The notes under the pieces: generated by a model
Told to the model about the DNA's origin: nothing
Databases searched by the model: none
What the model saw: the letters and a program-made list of their open reading frames with translations, nothing else
DNA from: Cupriavidus sp. AU9028
GTDB lineage: Bacteria; Pseudomonadota; Gammaproteobacteria; Burkholderiales; Burkholderiaceae
DNA length: 64,000 bases
Assembly (NCBI RefSeq): GCF_019795295.1
Contig: NZ_JAIMCG010000001.1
Coordinates: 248,001 to 312,000, forward strand
Direction of reading: 5' to 3'
Program-made: the position numbers and the translations under genes
Shown: positions 55,995 through 64,000 of the stretch, piece after piece
Numbering within the stretch: the stretch's first letter is position 1
How the letters are laid out: each line of letters starts with the position of its first letter

Positions 55995-57444
55995 TGTCGT
56001 ACTGTTCCTGGTGGAAGGTCGATTCCACCTGCAGCGAAATCGGCTTGCCGATGAAGTCGCCCAGCATCGCCATGTGCTGGCTCTCCTCTTCGAGGAACAG
56101 GTCGATCACCTCCTGCGAGGCGAGGATGCGGAACTCGCGTGGGTTGAACTGGCGCGATTCGCGCATGATCTCGCGCAGGATCTCGTAGCAGACCGTGCGC
56201 GGCGTCTTGACCTGGCCCTTGCCCTGGCATACCGGGCACTGCTCGCACAGCACGTGGGCGAGCGACTCGCGAGTGCGCTTGCGCGTCATCTCGACCAGGC
56301 CCAGCTGGGAGAAGCTGTTGACGGTAATCCGGGTGCGGTCCCGGGACAGCGCGCGCTTCAGCTCCGATAGCACGGCATCGCGGTGCTCGGCGTTCTCCAT
56401 ATCGATGAAGTCGATGATGATGATGCCGCCGAGGTTGCGCAGGCGCAGTTGCCGGGCGATGGTGTGCGCCGCCTCGAGATTGGTCTTGAAGATGGTGTCG
56501 TCGAAATTGCGCGCGCCGACATACCCCCCGGTGTTGACGTCGATGGTGGTCATCGCCTCGGTCTGGTCGATCATCAGGTAACCGCCCGACTTCAGATCGA
56601 CCCGGCGCGACAGGGCGCGCTCGATTTCCGCATCGACGTTGAACAGGTCGAAGATGGGGCGCTCGCCAGCGTAGTGCGACAGCCTCGAGATTACCGTCGG
56701 GGTGTATTCCTGCGCAAACTCGACCAGCTTCTGGAAGTTCTCGCGCGAGTCGACCTGGATGGCGCCGGTGACGTCGCTGACGAAGTCCCGCAGCACGCGC
56801 TGGGCCAGGTTCAGGTCCTGGTACAGCAGGCTGGGTGCGGGCAGGGCAGTGGCGTTCTGCCGGATCGATGCCCAGATCTTGCGCAGATAGGCGATGTCGT
56901 TGGCCAGTTCCTCGTCGGTGGCGTCCTCGGCCATGGTGCGCACGATGAAGCCGCCGCGCTCGTCTGCCGGTACCAGTCCCTGTACCCGGGCGCGCAGCGC
57001 TTCGCGATCGACTTCCCCCTCGATCCGCTGGGAGATGCCGATATGCGGGTCCTGCGGCAGGTAGACCAGCGTGCGGCCGGCGATGCTGACCTGCGTGGAC
57101 AGCCGCGCCCCCTTGGTGCCGATCGGGTCCTTTATTACCTGCACCATCAGCGACTGCCCTTCGAACAGCGTCTTCTCGATGGCCAGCGGCGCGTTGGCGG
57201 AGCGGTCGTTCTCGCGCCGGTGCCAGATGTCGGCGACATGCAGGAAGGCGGCGCGTTCCAGCCCGATATCGATGAACGCCGACTGCATGCCGGGCAGCAC
57301 GCGTACCACCTTGCCCAGATAGAGGTTGCCCACCAGCCCGCGCGTCAGGGTGCGCTCGACGTGCAGTTCCTGCACCGCGCCTTGCTGGACGATGGCAACC
57401 CGCGTTTCCTGCGGAGTGATATTGACGAGGATGTCTTCGGTCAT
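55981..57444 (-). CDS. rng: Ribonuclease G
   Basis: RNase G trims the 5' end of 16S rRNA and degrades some mRNAs, preferring 5'-monophosphate RNA. The 487-residue protein has an S1 domain (about 38-120), catalytic aspartates in TIDVNTGG and IIIIDFIDM, and the zinc-link CEQCPVCQGKG. It lacks the long C-terminal scaffold of RNase E. ATG 57444 starts MTEDILVNITP, the family N-terminus. Last gene of the eight-gene minus-strand run. Confidence 0.96.
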   Translation of the reverse strand: MTEDILVNITPQETRVAIVQQGAVQELHVERTLTRGLVGNLYLGKVVRVLPGMQSAFIDIGLERAAFLHVADIWHRRENDRSANAPLAIEKTLFEGQSLMVQVIKDPIGTKGARLSTQVSIAGRTLVYLPQDPHIGISQRIEGEVDREALRARVQGLVPADERGGFIVRTMAEDATDEELANDIAYLRKIWASIRQNATALPAPSLLYQDLNLAQRVLRDFVSDVTGAIQVDSRENFQKLVEFAQEYTPTVISRLSHYAGERPIFDLFNVDAEIERALSRRVDLKSGGYLMIDQTEAMTTIDVNTGGYVGARNFDDTIFKTNLEAAHTIARQLRLRNLGGIIIIDFIDMENAEHRDAVLSELKRALSRDRTRITVNSFSQLGLVEMTRKRTRESLAHVLCEQCPVCQGKGQVKTPRTVCYEILREIMRESRQFNPREFRILASQEVIDLFLEEESQHMAMLGDFIGKPISLQVESTFHQEQYDIILM

Positions 57445-57490
57445 AGGGAAGCGCCGATCTGGAGCGCGTGGCGGGCGGCGGGAGGGGCGA

Positions 57491-58111
57491 TCAGAAGCGC
57501 AATCCGGCCTGCCGCAGCAGCGTCGCCGTCTCGAACAGGGGCAGGCCCATGATACCCGAATAGCTCCCGGCGATTCTCTGGACGAACTCGGCGGCGCGGC
57601 CCTGGATGCCGTAGGCGCCGGCCTTGCCCATCGGTTCGCCGCTGGCGATATAGCGGGCGATTTCATCCTCGCTCATCGCCCGAAAGGTGACCTCGGAAAT
57701 CGACAGCGCGTGCTGCATGCCCACTGTCGAAACCACCGTCACCGCGGTCAGCACGCGGTGGGTGGTGCCGGACAGCTCGGCCAGCATGGCGGCGGCGCCG
57801 GCAGCATCGGCTGGCTTGCCGAGGATGCGCCCGCCCAGGCAGACGGTGGTGTCGGCGGTCAGCACCGGGCTGGCCGGCAGCGCGCGCGCCTCCCGGCGGC
57901 GCAGCGCCGCCTCCGCCTTCAGCGCGCAGACACGCTGCACGTAGTCATCCGGCGATTCGCCGGGCAGCACCGCTTCCAGCGCTTCGGCGTCCTCGTCGTC
58001 GCCAGGCAGCAGCATTTCGAAGCCGATGCCCAGCTGGGTCAGCAGTTCCTGGCGGCGGGGGCTCTGGGAGGCGAGATAGAGGACGTCGTGGATCACGTCG
58101 GCTCCGTGCAT
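57491..58111 (-). CDS. maf: Maf-family nucleoside triphosphate pyrophosphatase
   Basis: Hydrolyses dTTP, UTP and modified pyrimidine NTPs (or m7GTP, depending on subgroup) to monophosphates. The 206-residue protein has the active-site start [16 protein letters not shown], the [12 protein letters not shown] loop and [23 protein letters not shown] with the QSPRR pattern fits the YhdE (dTTP/UTP) group. The start is uncertain: ATG 58111 is used; a GTG five codons downstream is possible. It lies between rlmH and rng. Confidence 0.94.
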   Translation of the reverse strand: MHGADVIHDVLYLASQSPRRQELLTQLGIGFEMLLPGDDEDAEALEAVLPGESPDDYVQRVCALKAEAALRRREARALPASPVLTADTTVCLGGRILGKPADAAGAAAMLAELSGTTHRVLTAVTVVSTVGMQHALSISEVTFRAMSEDEIARYIASGEPMGKAGAYGIQGRAAEFVQRIAGSYSGIMGLPLFETATLLRQAGLRF

Positions 58112-58179
58112 GAAGGGTTGTCGGAAGGGAAGGGGCGACCGGCACGGTCGATGGGCGCGCGTGGCGCCGGGGCACAGCG

Positions 58180-58650
58180 TCAGGCCCGATGATACGGGTG
58201 ATTCTGCGTGACCGACCACGCACGGTACAGCTGCTCGGCGAGCAGCACGCGCACCATGCCGTGGGGCAACGTCAGGCTGGAGAGCCGCAGCAGCATGCCG
58301 GCGCGCGCTTTCAGCGACGGGTCCAGTCCGTCCGCGCCGCCGATCAGGAAGGCGACGTCGCCGCCCTCGCGCTGCCAGCCGGTCAGCTGGTCGGCCAGCT
58401 GCATGGTAGTCAGGTCGCGTCCGCGCTCGTCCAGCGCGACGATGCGGCACTGTTTGGGCAGTGCCGCCTCGATCCGCGCCGCCTCGCGCTGCATCACGGT
58501 GGCGGCGTTGTTGCTGGACGACCGGGTTTCGGGCTTGATCTCGCGCAGCTCGATGCGCAGCTCCGGCGGCATGCGGCGGGCATACTCGGCGAAGCCGGCT
58601 TCGATCCAGGCCGGCATCTTGTGGCCGACGGCGACGATCAGCAGTTGCAA
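58180..58650 (-). CDS. rlmH: 23S rRNA pseudouridine-1915 N3-methyltransferase
   Basis: RlmH methylates pseudouridine 1915 in helix 69 of assembled ribosomes. The 156-residue SPOUT protein starts [20 protein letters not shown] and includes [16 protein letters not shown], then [10 protein letters not shown] and [20 protein letters not shown], all diagnostic. It starts at TTG 58650, with GGAGG six bases upstream. It lies 26 bp after rsfS, the usual pairing. Confidence 0.97.
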   Translation of the reverse strand: MQLLIVAVGHKMPAWIEAGFAEYARRMPPELRIELREIKPETRSSSNNAATVMQREAARIEAALPKQCRIVALDERGRDLTTMQLADQLTGWQREGGDVAFLIGGADGLDPSLKARAGMLLRLSSLTLPHGMVRVLLAEQLYRAWSVTQNHPYHRA

Positions 58651-58676
58651 GGGCGCCTCCGTCTGTCCGCGACCGA

Positions 58677-59504
58677 TCAGGACGAGCGCGTGCTGCGCTT
58701 GCGGGGGGCGGTGGTCTTGGCCGCGGTCTTGGCTGCGGTCTTGGTTGCCGTCTTGCTGGCGGTCCTGGTTGCCGTCTTCGTCGCCGGGGACCGGGAGGGG
58801 GTCTTGGTCGCCGTCTTGGCGGCGGTCTTGGTGGCCGTCTTGGTGGCGGTCCTGGTTCCAGCGGTCCGCGTGGTGGTGCGGCCGGCCGTCTTCGTTGCCG
58901 GGCTGCGCGTGGTGGCGCGCTGGCGCGGCGCGGCGCCGTCCTCGTCGCTAGCGCGCGCGCGGACCGGCTTGCGCATGGTGGCGATCGCGTCGGGGTCGGT
59001 GTCCTCGTGACCCATCGGCGGCGACGGTTCCTTCATGCCTTCGGGCAGGCGGGCCAGCGCCGGGCGCTCGGTGGCGGAGCGGCGTGTCCGCGCGCGCGGT
59101 GCGGCCTCTTCCTCTTCCTCGTCCATCGGCTCGCTGGCCTTGGCGAAGCCCTTGTTCGCGGCGCCCAGCTTGACCCGGACCGGCTTGTCGCCCCAGATCT
59201 CTTCCAGGTTGTAGTACTGGCGCAACTGCGGCTGCAGGATGTGCACGACCGCGTCGCCGCAGTCGACCAGCACCCATTCGCCGGTTTCCATGCCTTCCAC
59301 CGCGACGATATGGCCCCCCGCTTCCTTGACGGTGTCGCGTACCGAGGAGGCAAGCGCCTTGGTCTGCCGGTTCGAGGTGCCGCTGGCGATCACCACGCGG
59401 TCGAACAGTTCGGTCAGGTGCGTGGTGTCGAAGACCTTGATGTCTTGCGCCTTGACGTCCTCAAGGCCATCGACGATGGCGCGTTGCAGTTTGCGAATAT
59501 CCAT
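58677..59504 (-). CDS. rsfS: Ribosome silencing factor with histone-H1-like tail
   Basis: RsfS binds L14 and blocks subunit joining when nutrients fall. Residues 1-115 are canonical: [21 protein letters not shown], then [12 protein letters not shown] and [15 protein letters not shown]. The family is normally 105-150 residues, but this protein has 275. Residues 115-165 form an acidic/basic linker, and the last 75 or so are Lys/Thr/Ala/Arg repeats such as [16 protein letters not shown], like histone H1 C-terminal tails. The tail is encoded by 12-bp DNA repeats (58713-58859). It follows nadD by 50 bp. Confidence 0.94.
   Translation of the reverse strand: MDIRKLQRAIVDGLEDVKAQDIKVFDTTHLTELFDRVVIASGTSNRQTKALASSVRDTVKEAGGHIVAVEGMETGEWVLVDCGDAVVHILQPQLRQYYNLEEIWGDKPVRVKLGAANKGFAKASEPMDEEEEEAAPRARTRRSATERPALARLPEGMKEPSPPMGHEDTDPDAIATMRKPVRARASDEDGAAPRQRATTRSPATKTAGRTTTRTAGTRTATKTATKTAAKTATKTPSRSPATKTATRTASKTATKTAAKTAAKTTAPRKRSTRSS
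58713..58859. repeat. 12-bp repeats coding the RsfS tail
   Basis: Eleven imperfect 12-bp units based on (G/C)GTCTTGGTGGC (plus strand), six at 58713-58784 and five at 58800-58859, encode TKTA-type tetrapeptides. Units differ mostly at single positions; slippage could change tail length between strains. Confidence 0.85.
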
Positions 59505-59554
59505 GGTGCTTTTCTTGTCAGCGTGGAATCGATGGCCGGGAGCGGGCTCCGGAT

Positions 59555-60265
59555 TCAGCCATGGCGATAGAGTCCGTGAGTGGCAATGTAGTTTGCCACG
59601 CCCGCGGGGAGTTGGTCATCCGCCCGCTCGCCGGCGGCAAGGCGCTGGCGCAGGGCGGTGGAGGACAGGTCGATGGCGAGGGTTGGCTCGATCCAGATCC
59701 GGCCGAAGGGCGTGGATTGTATCAGGGCGGTGTCGGCGCGGCGGGCCGCCGCCGCCTCGCGTACCGGTCCGTCCAGCTGCGCCAGGTCGAAGCCCGGGCG
59801 CGTGGCGACGCACAGGTGCACGTAGTCGAGCAATTGCTCCCAGCCATGCCAGGTATGCAACCGCAACAGCTGGTCCGCCCCCATCAGCCAGCATAGCGAC
59901 GCCGCCGCACCATATTGCTCCCGGCAGGCGCGCACGGTGTCGATGGTATAGCTGGGGCCGGCGCGGTCGACCTCGATCCGGCTGGTGCGCACCTGCGCTG
60001 CGCTGTCCTGCAGGGCGGCGGCGGCCAGTTCCGTCATCGCCAGCCGCTGGGCGGCGGGCGTCACATCGGTGCCCTTTTGCCAGGACTGCCCGGTGGGAAT
60101 CCACAGCAGTTCGTCCAGCCCGAGCCGGTCGATGCAGAGCCGGGCCAGCGCGACGTGAGCGGCATGTGGCGGGTCGAAGGTGCCGCCCAGCAGGCCGACG
60201 CGTCGTGGGCGCGCCTTCGAGGAAGGAATGGCTGGGGCCGGGGTCGATGGAGCGGCTTCCGTCAT
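59555..60265 (-). CDS. nadD: Nicotinate-nucleotide adenylyltransferase
   Basis: Adenylates nicotinate mononucleotide in NAD synthesis. The 236-residue protein has the nucleotidyltransferase motif LLGGTFDPPHAAHVALA, the WIPTGQSWQKG loop, SYTIDTVRACREQ and, near the end, the ISSTALR-like signature as DLSSTALRQRLAAG. About 20 polar residues precede the domain. It starts five bases after hemF stops, so the two genes are coupled. Confidence 0.96.
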   Translation of the reverse strand: MTEAAPSTPAPAIPSSKARPRRVGLLGGTFDPPHAAHVALARLCIDRLGLDELLWIPTGQSWQKGTDVTPAAQRLAMTELAAAALQDSAAQVRTSRIEVDRAGPSYTIDTVRACREQYGAAASLCWLMGADQLLRLHTWHGWEQLLDYVHLCVATRPGFDLAQLDGPVREAAAARRADTALIQSTPFGRIWIEPTLAIDLSSTALRQRLAAGERADDQLPAGVANYIATHGLYRHG

Positions 60266-60270
60266 GCGGA

Positions 60271-61182
60271 TCAGACCCAGTCCCGCGCCGGCAGGAAGTC
60301 GGTCGCGAGCGCCGCCTCGGCGCTGCCCGGTTCCGGTTGCCAGTCGTAGCGCCATGCGGCGCGCGGGGGCATCGACATCAGGATCGACTCGGTGCGCCCG
60401 CCCGATTGCAGGCCGAACAGCGTGCCGCGGTCGAATACCAGGTTGAATTCGACATAGCGGCCGCGCCGGATCGCCTGGAACTCGCGCTCGCGCTCGCCGA
60501 AGGGCGTATCCATCCGCGCGCGCAGGATCGGCAGATAGGCTTCGAGGAAGCCGTCGCCGACCGCCTGCATCATGGCGAAGCTGCGCTCGAAACCGAGTTC
60601 GGCGAAGTCGTCGAAGAAGATGCCGCCGATGCCGCGCGCCTCGTTGCGGTGCTTCAGGAAGAAATACTCGTCGCACCAGCGCTTGAAGCGCGGGTAGAGG
60701 GTGTCGCCGAAGGGCGCCAGCGCGGCCTTGCAGGTGGCATGGAAATGCCGGCAGTCGTCGGCATTGCCGTAGTAGGGCGTCAAGTCCATGCCGCCGCCGA
60801 ACCACCAGACCGGATCGGCGCCGGCGCGGACCGCCATGAAGCAGCGCACGTTCATGTGCACGGTCGGCACATAGGGGTTGCGCGGATGGAAGACCAGCGA
60901 CACGCCCATCGCCTCGAAGCCGCGGCCGCTCAGCTCGGGCCGGTTGGCGGTGGCCGAAGGCGGCAGCATGTCGCCGCGCACGTGCGAGAAGCCGACGCCG
61001 GCGCGCTCCATCACGCCGCCTTCCTCGAGGATGCAGGTGCGGCCATTGCCGCGCAGCCGTTCCGTGGGCGGCTTTTCCCAGGCGTCGATGGCGAAGGGCC
61101 GGCCGTCGATGTCGGCGACGGCTGCGGTGATGCGGTCCTGCAGACCGAGCAGGTAGGCGCGCACTGCCTGGGAATCGATCAT
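60271..61182 (-). CDS. hemF: Oxygen-dependent coproporphyrinogen III oxidase
   Basis: Uses oxygen to decarboxylate two propionates of coproporphyrinogen III in haem synthesis. The 303-residue protein has [16 protein letters not shown], the substrate region [14 protein letters not shown] and [17 protein letters not shown]. The signature [11 protein letters not shown] is followed by [23 protein letters not shown] 61182 ([14 protein letters not shown]) fits the family start. It lies 46 bp after purD in the same run. Confidence 0.97.
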   Translation of the reverse strand: MIDSQAVRAYLLGLQDRITAAVADIDGRPFAIDAWEKPPTERLRGNGRTCILEEGGVMERAGVGFSHVRGDMLPPSATANRPELSGRGFEAMGVSLVFHPRNPYVPTVHMNVRCFMAVRAGADPVWWFGGGMDLTPYYGNADDCRHFHATCKAALAPFGDTLYPRFKRWCDEYFFLKHRNEARGIGGIFFDDFAELGFERSFAMMQAVGDGFLEAYLPILRARMDTPFGEREREFQAIRRGRYVEFNLVFDRGTLFGLQSGGRTESILMSMPPRAAWRYDWQPEPGSAEAALATDFLPARDWV

Positions 61183-61228
61183 GTGTTCACGGGTCGGATG
61201 GTCGATGACGAAGCGCTGGCGCCGGGCA

Positions 61229-62497
61229 TCAGTGCCGGATCGCGCGATAGCCGATATCGGTACGATACTGCATGCCGTCGAAGCGGATCTGCGACACGGC
61301 GGCATACGCGGTGCGCTGCGCGGCCTTGACGGTGTCGGCCAGTCCCACCACGCACAGCACGCGCCCGCCGGTCGTCAGCAGCGTGCCGTCGGCCAGCGTG
61401 GTGCCGGCGTGGAAGGTCACGCTGTCTTCGGTGTCGGCCGGAATGCCGGTGATGGTATCGCCCTTGCGCGGCGCGTCCGGGTAGCCGTGCGCGGCGATCA
61501 CCACGCCCAGCGCGGTGCGCCGGTCCCAGTCCAGCACCACCTGGTCCAGCTTGCCGGTGACCGCGCTTTCCATCACGTCGAACAGGTCGGTCTTCAGGCG
61601 TGCCATGATGGGCTGCGTCTCCGGATCGCCCATGCGGCAGTTGAATTCCAGCGTCCTCGGGTTGCCGTCCTTGTCGATCATCAGGCCGGCGTAGAGGAAA
61701 CCGGTGAACGGAATGCCATCCTTCTCCATGCCGCGCACGGTCGGCACGATGATCTCGCGCAGTACCCGTGCGTGCAGTGCGGGCGTGACCACCGGGGCGG
61801 GCGAGTAGGCGCCCATGCCGCCGGTGTTGGGGCCGGCGTCGCCGTCCTGCAGCCGCTTGTGGTCCTGGCTGGTGGCCAGCGCCAGCACATGGCCGCCTTC
61901 CACCATCACGATGAAGCTGGCTTCCTCGCCCTCGAGGAATTCCTCGATGACCACGCGCGCGCCGGCATCGCCCAGCTTGTTGTCGCCCAGCATCATGTCC
62001 ACGGCGGCGTGCGCTTCCTCCAGCGTGGTGGCGACCACCACGCCCTTGCCCGCGGCCAGGCCGTCGGCCTTGATGACGATCGGCGCGCCCTGCGCGTCCA
62101 GATACGCGTGCGCCTCGCCGGCGTCGCTGAAGGTCTGGTAGGCGGCAGTCGGAATGCCGTGCCGATGCATGAACGCCTTGGCGAAGTCCTTGGACGACTC
62201 CAGTTGCGCGGCGGCGCGGGTCGGGCCGAAGATGCGCAGGCCGCGGGCGCGGAAGAGGTCGACGATGCCGGCGGCAAGCGGCGCCTCGGGGCCCACCACC
62301 GTGTAGTAGACGCCTTCGCGCTGCGCGAAGTCGGCCAGCTCCTGCGGGTCGGTCACCGGCACGTTCTGCAGGCGCTTGTCCAGCGCCGTGCCGCCATTGC
62401 CCGGGGCCACGTAGACGACCTGCACCTTGGGCGACTGGGCCAGTTTCCAGGCCAGCGCGTGTTCACGTCCGCCCGAGCCGACAACCATTACTTTCAT
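61229..62497 (-). CDS. purD: Phosphoribosylamine-glycine ligase
   Basis: Second step of purine synthesis, joining glycine to phosphoribosylamine with ATP. The 422-residue ATP-grasp protein starts [19 protein letters not shown] and has [16 protein letters not shown] (ATP site), [20 protein letters not shown] and [19 protein letters not shown] (metal site). It is followed closely by hemF. Confidence 0.97.
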   Translation of the reverse strand: MKVMVVGSGGREHALAWKLAQSPKVQVVYVAPGNGGTALDKRLQNVPVTDPQELADFAQREGVYYTVVGPEAPLAAGIVDLFRARGLRIFGPTRAAAQLESSKDFAKAFMHRHGIPTAAYQTFSDAGEAHAYLDAQGAPIVIKADGLAAGKGVVVATTLEEAHAAVDMMLGDNKLGDAGARVVIEEFLEGEEASFIVMVEGGHVLALATSQDHKRLQDGDAGPNTGGMGAYSPAPVVTPALHARVLREIIVPTVRGMEKDGIPFTGFLYAGLMIDKDGNPRTLEFNCRMGDPETQPIMARLKTDLFDVMESAVTGKLDQVVLDWDRRTALGVVIAAHGYPDAPRKGDTITGIPADTEDSVTFHAGTTLADGTLLTTGGRVLCVVGLADTVKAAQRTAYAAVSQIRFDGMQYRTDIGYRAIRH

Positions 62498-62611
62498 GAT
62501 TCACTGCCAGAAGAAATACGCTTGAAACCCGGCGTTCGTGCCGCTGCGCGCAGCGCGGCAGCACCGGGGGAAAAGGGGAGGGCCGCTGCCGGGCAGCCGC
62601 CCCCGCCATGG

Positions 62612-63337
62612 TCAGTCGGCGATCACCGCGTTGGTGAAGACTTCCTGCACGTCGTCGAGGTTCTCGATGGCGTCCAGCAGCTTTTGCATCTTGACGGCGT
62701 CGTCGCCGGTGAAGGTCACCTCGTTCTGCGGCTTCATCACGACGTCCGCGACTTCGGCCTTGAAGCCGGCCGCTTCGAGCGCTGCCTTGACCGTACCGAA
62801 ATCGTTGGGCGGGCAGACCACTTCGATGGAGCCGTCCTCGTTGGTGACGACGTCGTCCGCGCCGGCTTCCAGCGCCGCCTCCATCAGCTTGTCCTCGGGC
62901 GTGCCCGGGGCGAACAGGAACTGGCCGCAGTGGGTGAACATGAAGGCCACCGACCCTTCGGTGCCCATGTTGCCGCCGTGCTTCGAGAAGGCATGACGGA
63001 CCTCGGCCACGGTGCGGGTGCGGTTGTCGGTCAGGCAGTCGACGATGATGGCGGCGCCGCTCAGGCCGTAGCCCTCGTAGCGGATTTCCTCGTAGTTGGC
63101 GCCCTCGAGCCCGCCCACCCCGCGCTGGATCGCGCGCTGGATGTTGTCCTTGGGCATGTTGGCGTCGGTCGCCTTGTCGATGGCCAGCCGCAGGCGCGGA
63201 TTGGAGTCGGCGTCCGCGCCCCCCAGCTTCGCGGCAACGGTGATTTCCTTGATCAGACGGGTCCAGATCTTGCCGCGCCTGGCGTCAGCGGCGGCTTTCT
63301 TGTGCTTGATGTTGGCCCATTTGGAATGACCGGCCAT
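62612..63337 (-). CDS. yebC: YebC/PmpR-family protein
   Basis: A 241-residue protein of the YebC/TACO1 family, linked both to transcription control and to relieving ribosome stalling. It opens [20 protein letters not shown], the invariant start, and contains [20 protein letters not shown] and [24 protein letters not shown] lies seven bases before ATG 63337. It heads the minus-strand run, 114 bp before purD, so it may have a separate transcript. Confidence 0.96.
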   Translation of the reverse strand: MAGHSKWANIKHKKAAADARRGKIWTRLIKEITVAAKLGGADADSNPRLRLAIDKATDANMPKDNIQRAIQRGVGGLEGANYEEIRYEGYGLSGAAIIVDCLTDNRTRTVAEVRHAFSKHGGNMGTEGSVAFMFTHCGQFLFAPGTPEDKLMEAALEAGADDVVTNEDGSIEVVCPPNDFGTVKAALEAAGFKAEVADVVMKPQNEVTFTGDDAVKMQKLLDAIENLDDVQEVFTNAVIAD

Positions 63338-63512
63338 GGTGTTCTCCGATGCGGATGGTATCGAGTAAGGGGGCGGCGATGCGTGACGCTGCCGGGGCGG
63401 ACCGGCCGCCGTCTCGCGGCGGTGCAACCGCTACGGCGGCGGCCGCTGGCGGCGCGAGTGCAGAGGCAAGAGCAACGCTGCTGTCGGCCCGCTGCTGCCG
63501 TGCGCTGCTGGC

Positions 63513-63518
63513 TATAAT
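63513..63518 (+). promoter_or_regulatory. Putative -10 box of the HerA-like gene
   Basis: TATAAT in GGCTATAATCAGCC, 108 bases before the ATG. No clear -35. It lies in the 289-bp divergent region upstream of yebC, in which nothing else is evident. Confidence 0.4.
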
Positions 63519-63626
63519 CAGCCCGGGATTTTATCACGCGGCCGCTGCGCCACAGGCGCCGCGCGGGCCGGCGCATTGCCGCCGCCGCCCGTTTGCCGCT
63601 TCGCTCGGACGCAACCGGAAACCAAT

Positions 63627-64000
63627 ATGGCCGACCCCATAGTCATCGCAAAGAACGCCCGGCATGAACTGGCATTGTTGCCGCAGATGGGGAATCGCCA
63701 CGGGCTGATCACCGGCGCGACCGGCACCGGCAAGACCGTGACGCTGCAGGTGCTCGCCGAAGGCTTTTCCCGGCAGGGGGTGCCGGTCTTCCTCGCCGAC
63801 GTGAAGGGCGACCTGACCGGCATTTCGCAGCCCGGCCGCGGCAGCGACAAGCTGGCCCGGCGCCTGACCGAGCTGGGCCTGCCCGAGCCCGAATGGCGCG
63901 GCTGCCCGACCACGCTGTGGGACGTGTTCGGCGAGAAGGGGCATCCGGTGCGGGCCACCGTCTCCGACATGGGACCGCTGCTGCTGTCGCGCATGCTGGA
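63627..64000 (+). CDS. HerA-like ATPase (DUF853), 5' part only
   Basis: The first 124 codons of a gene that runs off the window. The protein starts [20 protein letters not shown] and carries the Walker [16 protein letters not shown], then [16 protein letters not shown], all features of the DUF853 helicase/ATPase group (YjgR in E. coli). Members are FtsK/HerA-type ATPases of unclear role. ATG 63627 has only a weak GGAAA ribosome site. It is divergent from yebC. Confidence 0.88.
   Translation, partial: MADPIVIAKNARHELALLPQMGNRHGLITGATGTGKTVTLQVLAEGFSRQGVPVFLADVKGDLTGISQPGRGSDKLARRLTELGLPEPEWRGCPTTLWDVFGEKGHPVRATVSDMGPLLLSRML

Overview
The window is GC-rich chromosomal DNA (roughly two thirds G+C by eye) from a betaproteobacterium. 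The order gyrA-serC-pheA-tyrA-aroA-cmk-rpsA-ihfB-lapAB, the heptose genes, an intracellular PHA depolymerase, the etfBA/acyl-CoA dehydrogenase genes and the style of the proteins point to Burkholderiaceae, most likely the Cupriavidus/Ralstonia group. The genus is inferred, since no rRNA is present. Almost all of the window is dense housekeeping sequence. I saw no tRNA, rRNA, CRISPR array, insertion sequence or phage gene.

Layout. 1-9.9 kb: the 3' end of gyrA, a DUF2059 secreted protein, then aromatic amino-acid and serine synthesis (serC, pheA, tyrA, aroA), a DUF2061 gene with a Fur-box-like site, cmk, rpsA and ihfB, closed by a strong terminator. 10.3-15.4 kb: lapA-lapB (LPS assembly control) followed by ugd, rfaE1 and hldD, which make UDP-glucuronate and ADP-heptose for the LPS core. 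15.5-19.7 kb: a ComEA-like protein, an NCS2 uracil permease, cysM and mltB. 19.7-24.5 kb: a 950-residue orphan protein, a histone-deacetylase-family hydrolase and an ECHDC3-like protein. 24.5-27.3 kb: the methionine importer metN-metI-metQ with a complex leader. 27.5-31.1 kb: etfB-etfA and a 597-residue acyl-CoA dehydrogenase. 31.1-38.4 kb: an F-box-like protein, dadA with a divergent Lrp-type regulator, a PA0069-type radical SAM protein, a PHA depolymerase and small membrane or secreted proteins.

38.5-47.6 kb: a sorbosone-dehydrogenase-like protein, the rpsP-rimM-trmD-rplS operon, a REP-like inverted repeat, a CoA-type Nudix hydrolase, trhO and dnaE (apparently leaderless). 47.7-52.6 kb: a second surface-glycan block with two glycosyltransferases, an O-antigen-ligase-like protein and msbA. 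52.8-56 kb: a CMD-family protein, two small lipoproteins and a 434-residue orphan membrane protein. 56-63.3 kb: eight minus-strand genes in a row, transcribed as yebC, purD, hemF, nadD, rsfS, rlmH, maf, rng. RsfS carries a histone-H1-like tail. The window ends in the start of a HerA-like ATPase.

The parts that ordinary housekeeping does not explain are three single orphan genes at operon boundaries: the 950-aa protein, the F-box-like protein and the 434-aa membrane protein. All have low-complexity N-termini of the sort seen in type III effectors. The F-box motif is the most striking signal in the window, but no secretion genes lie nearby, so an effector role is a hypothesis.
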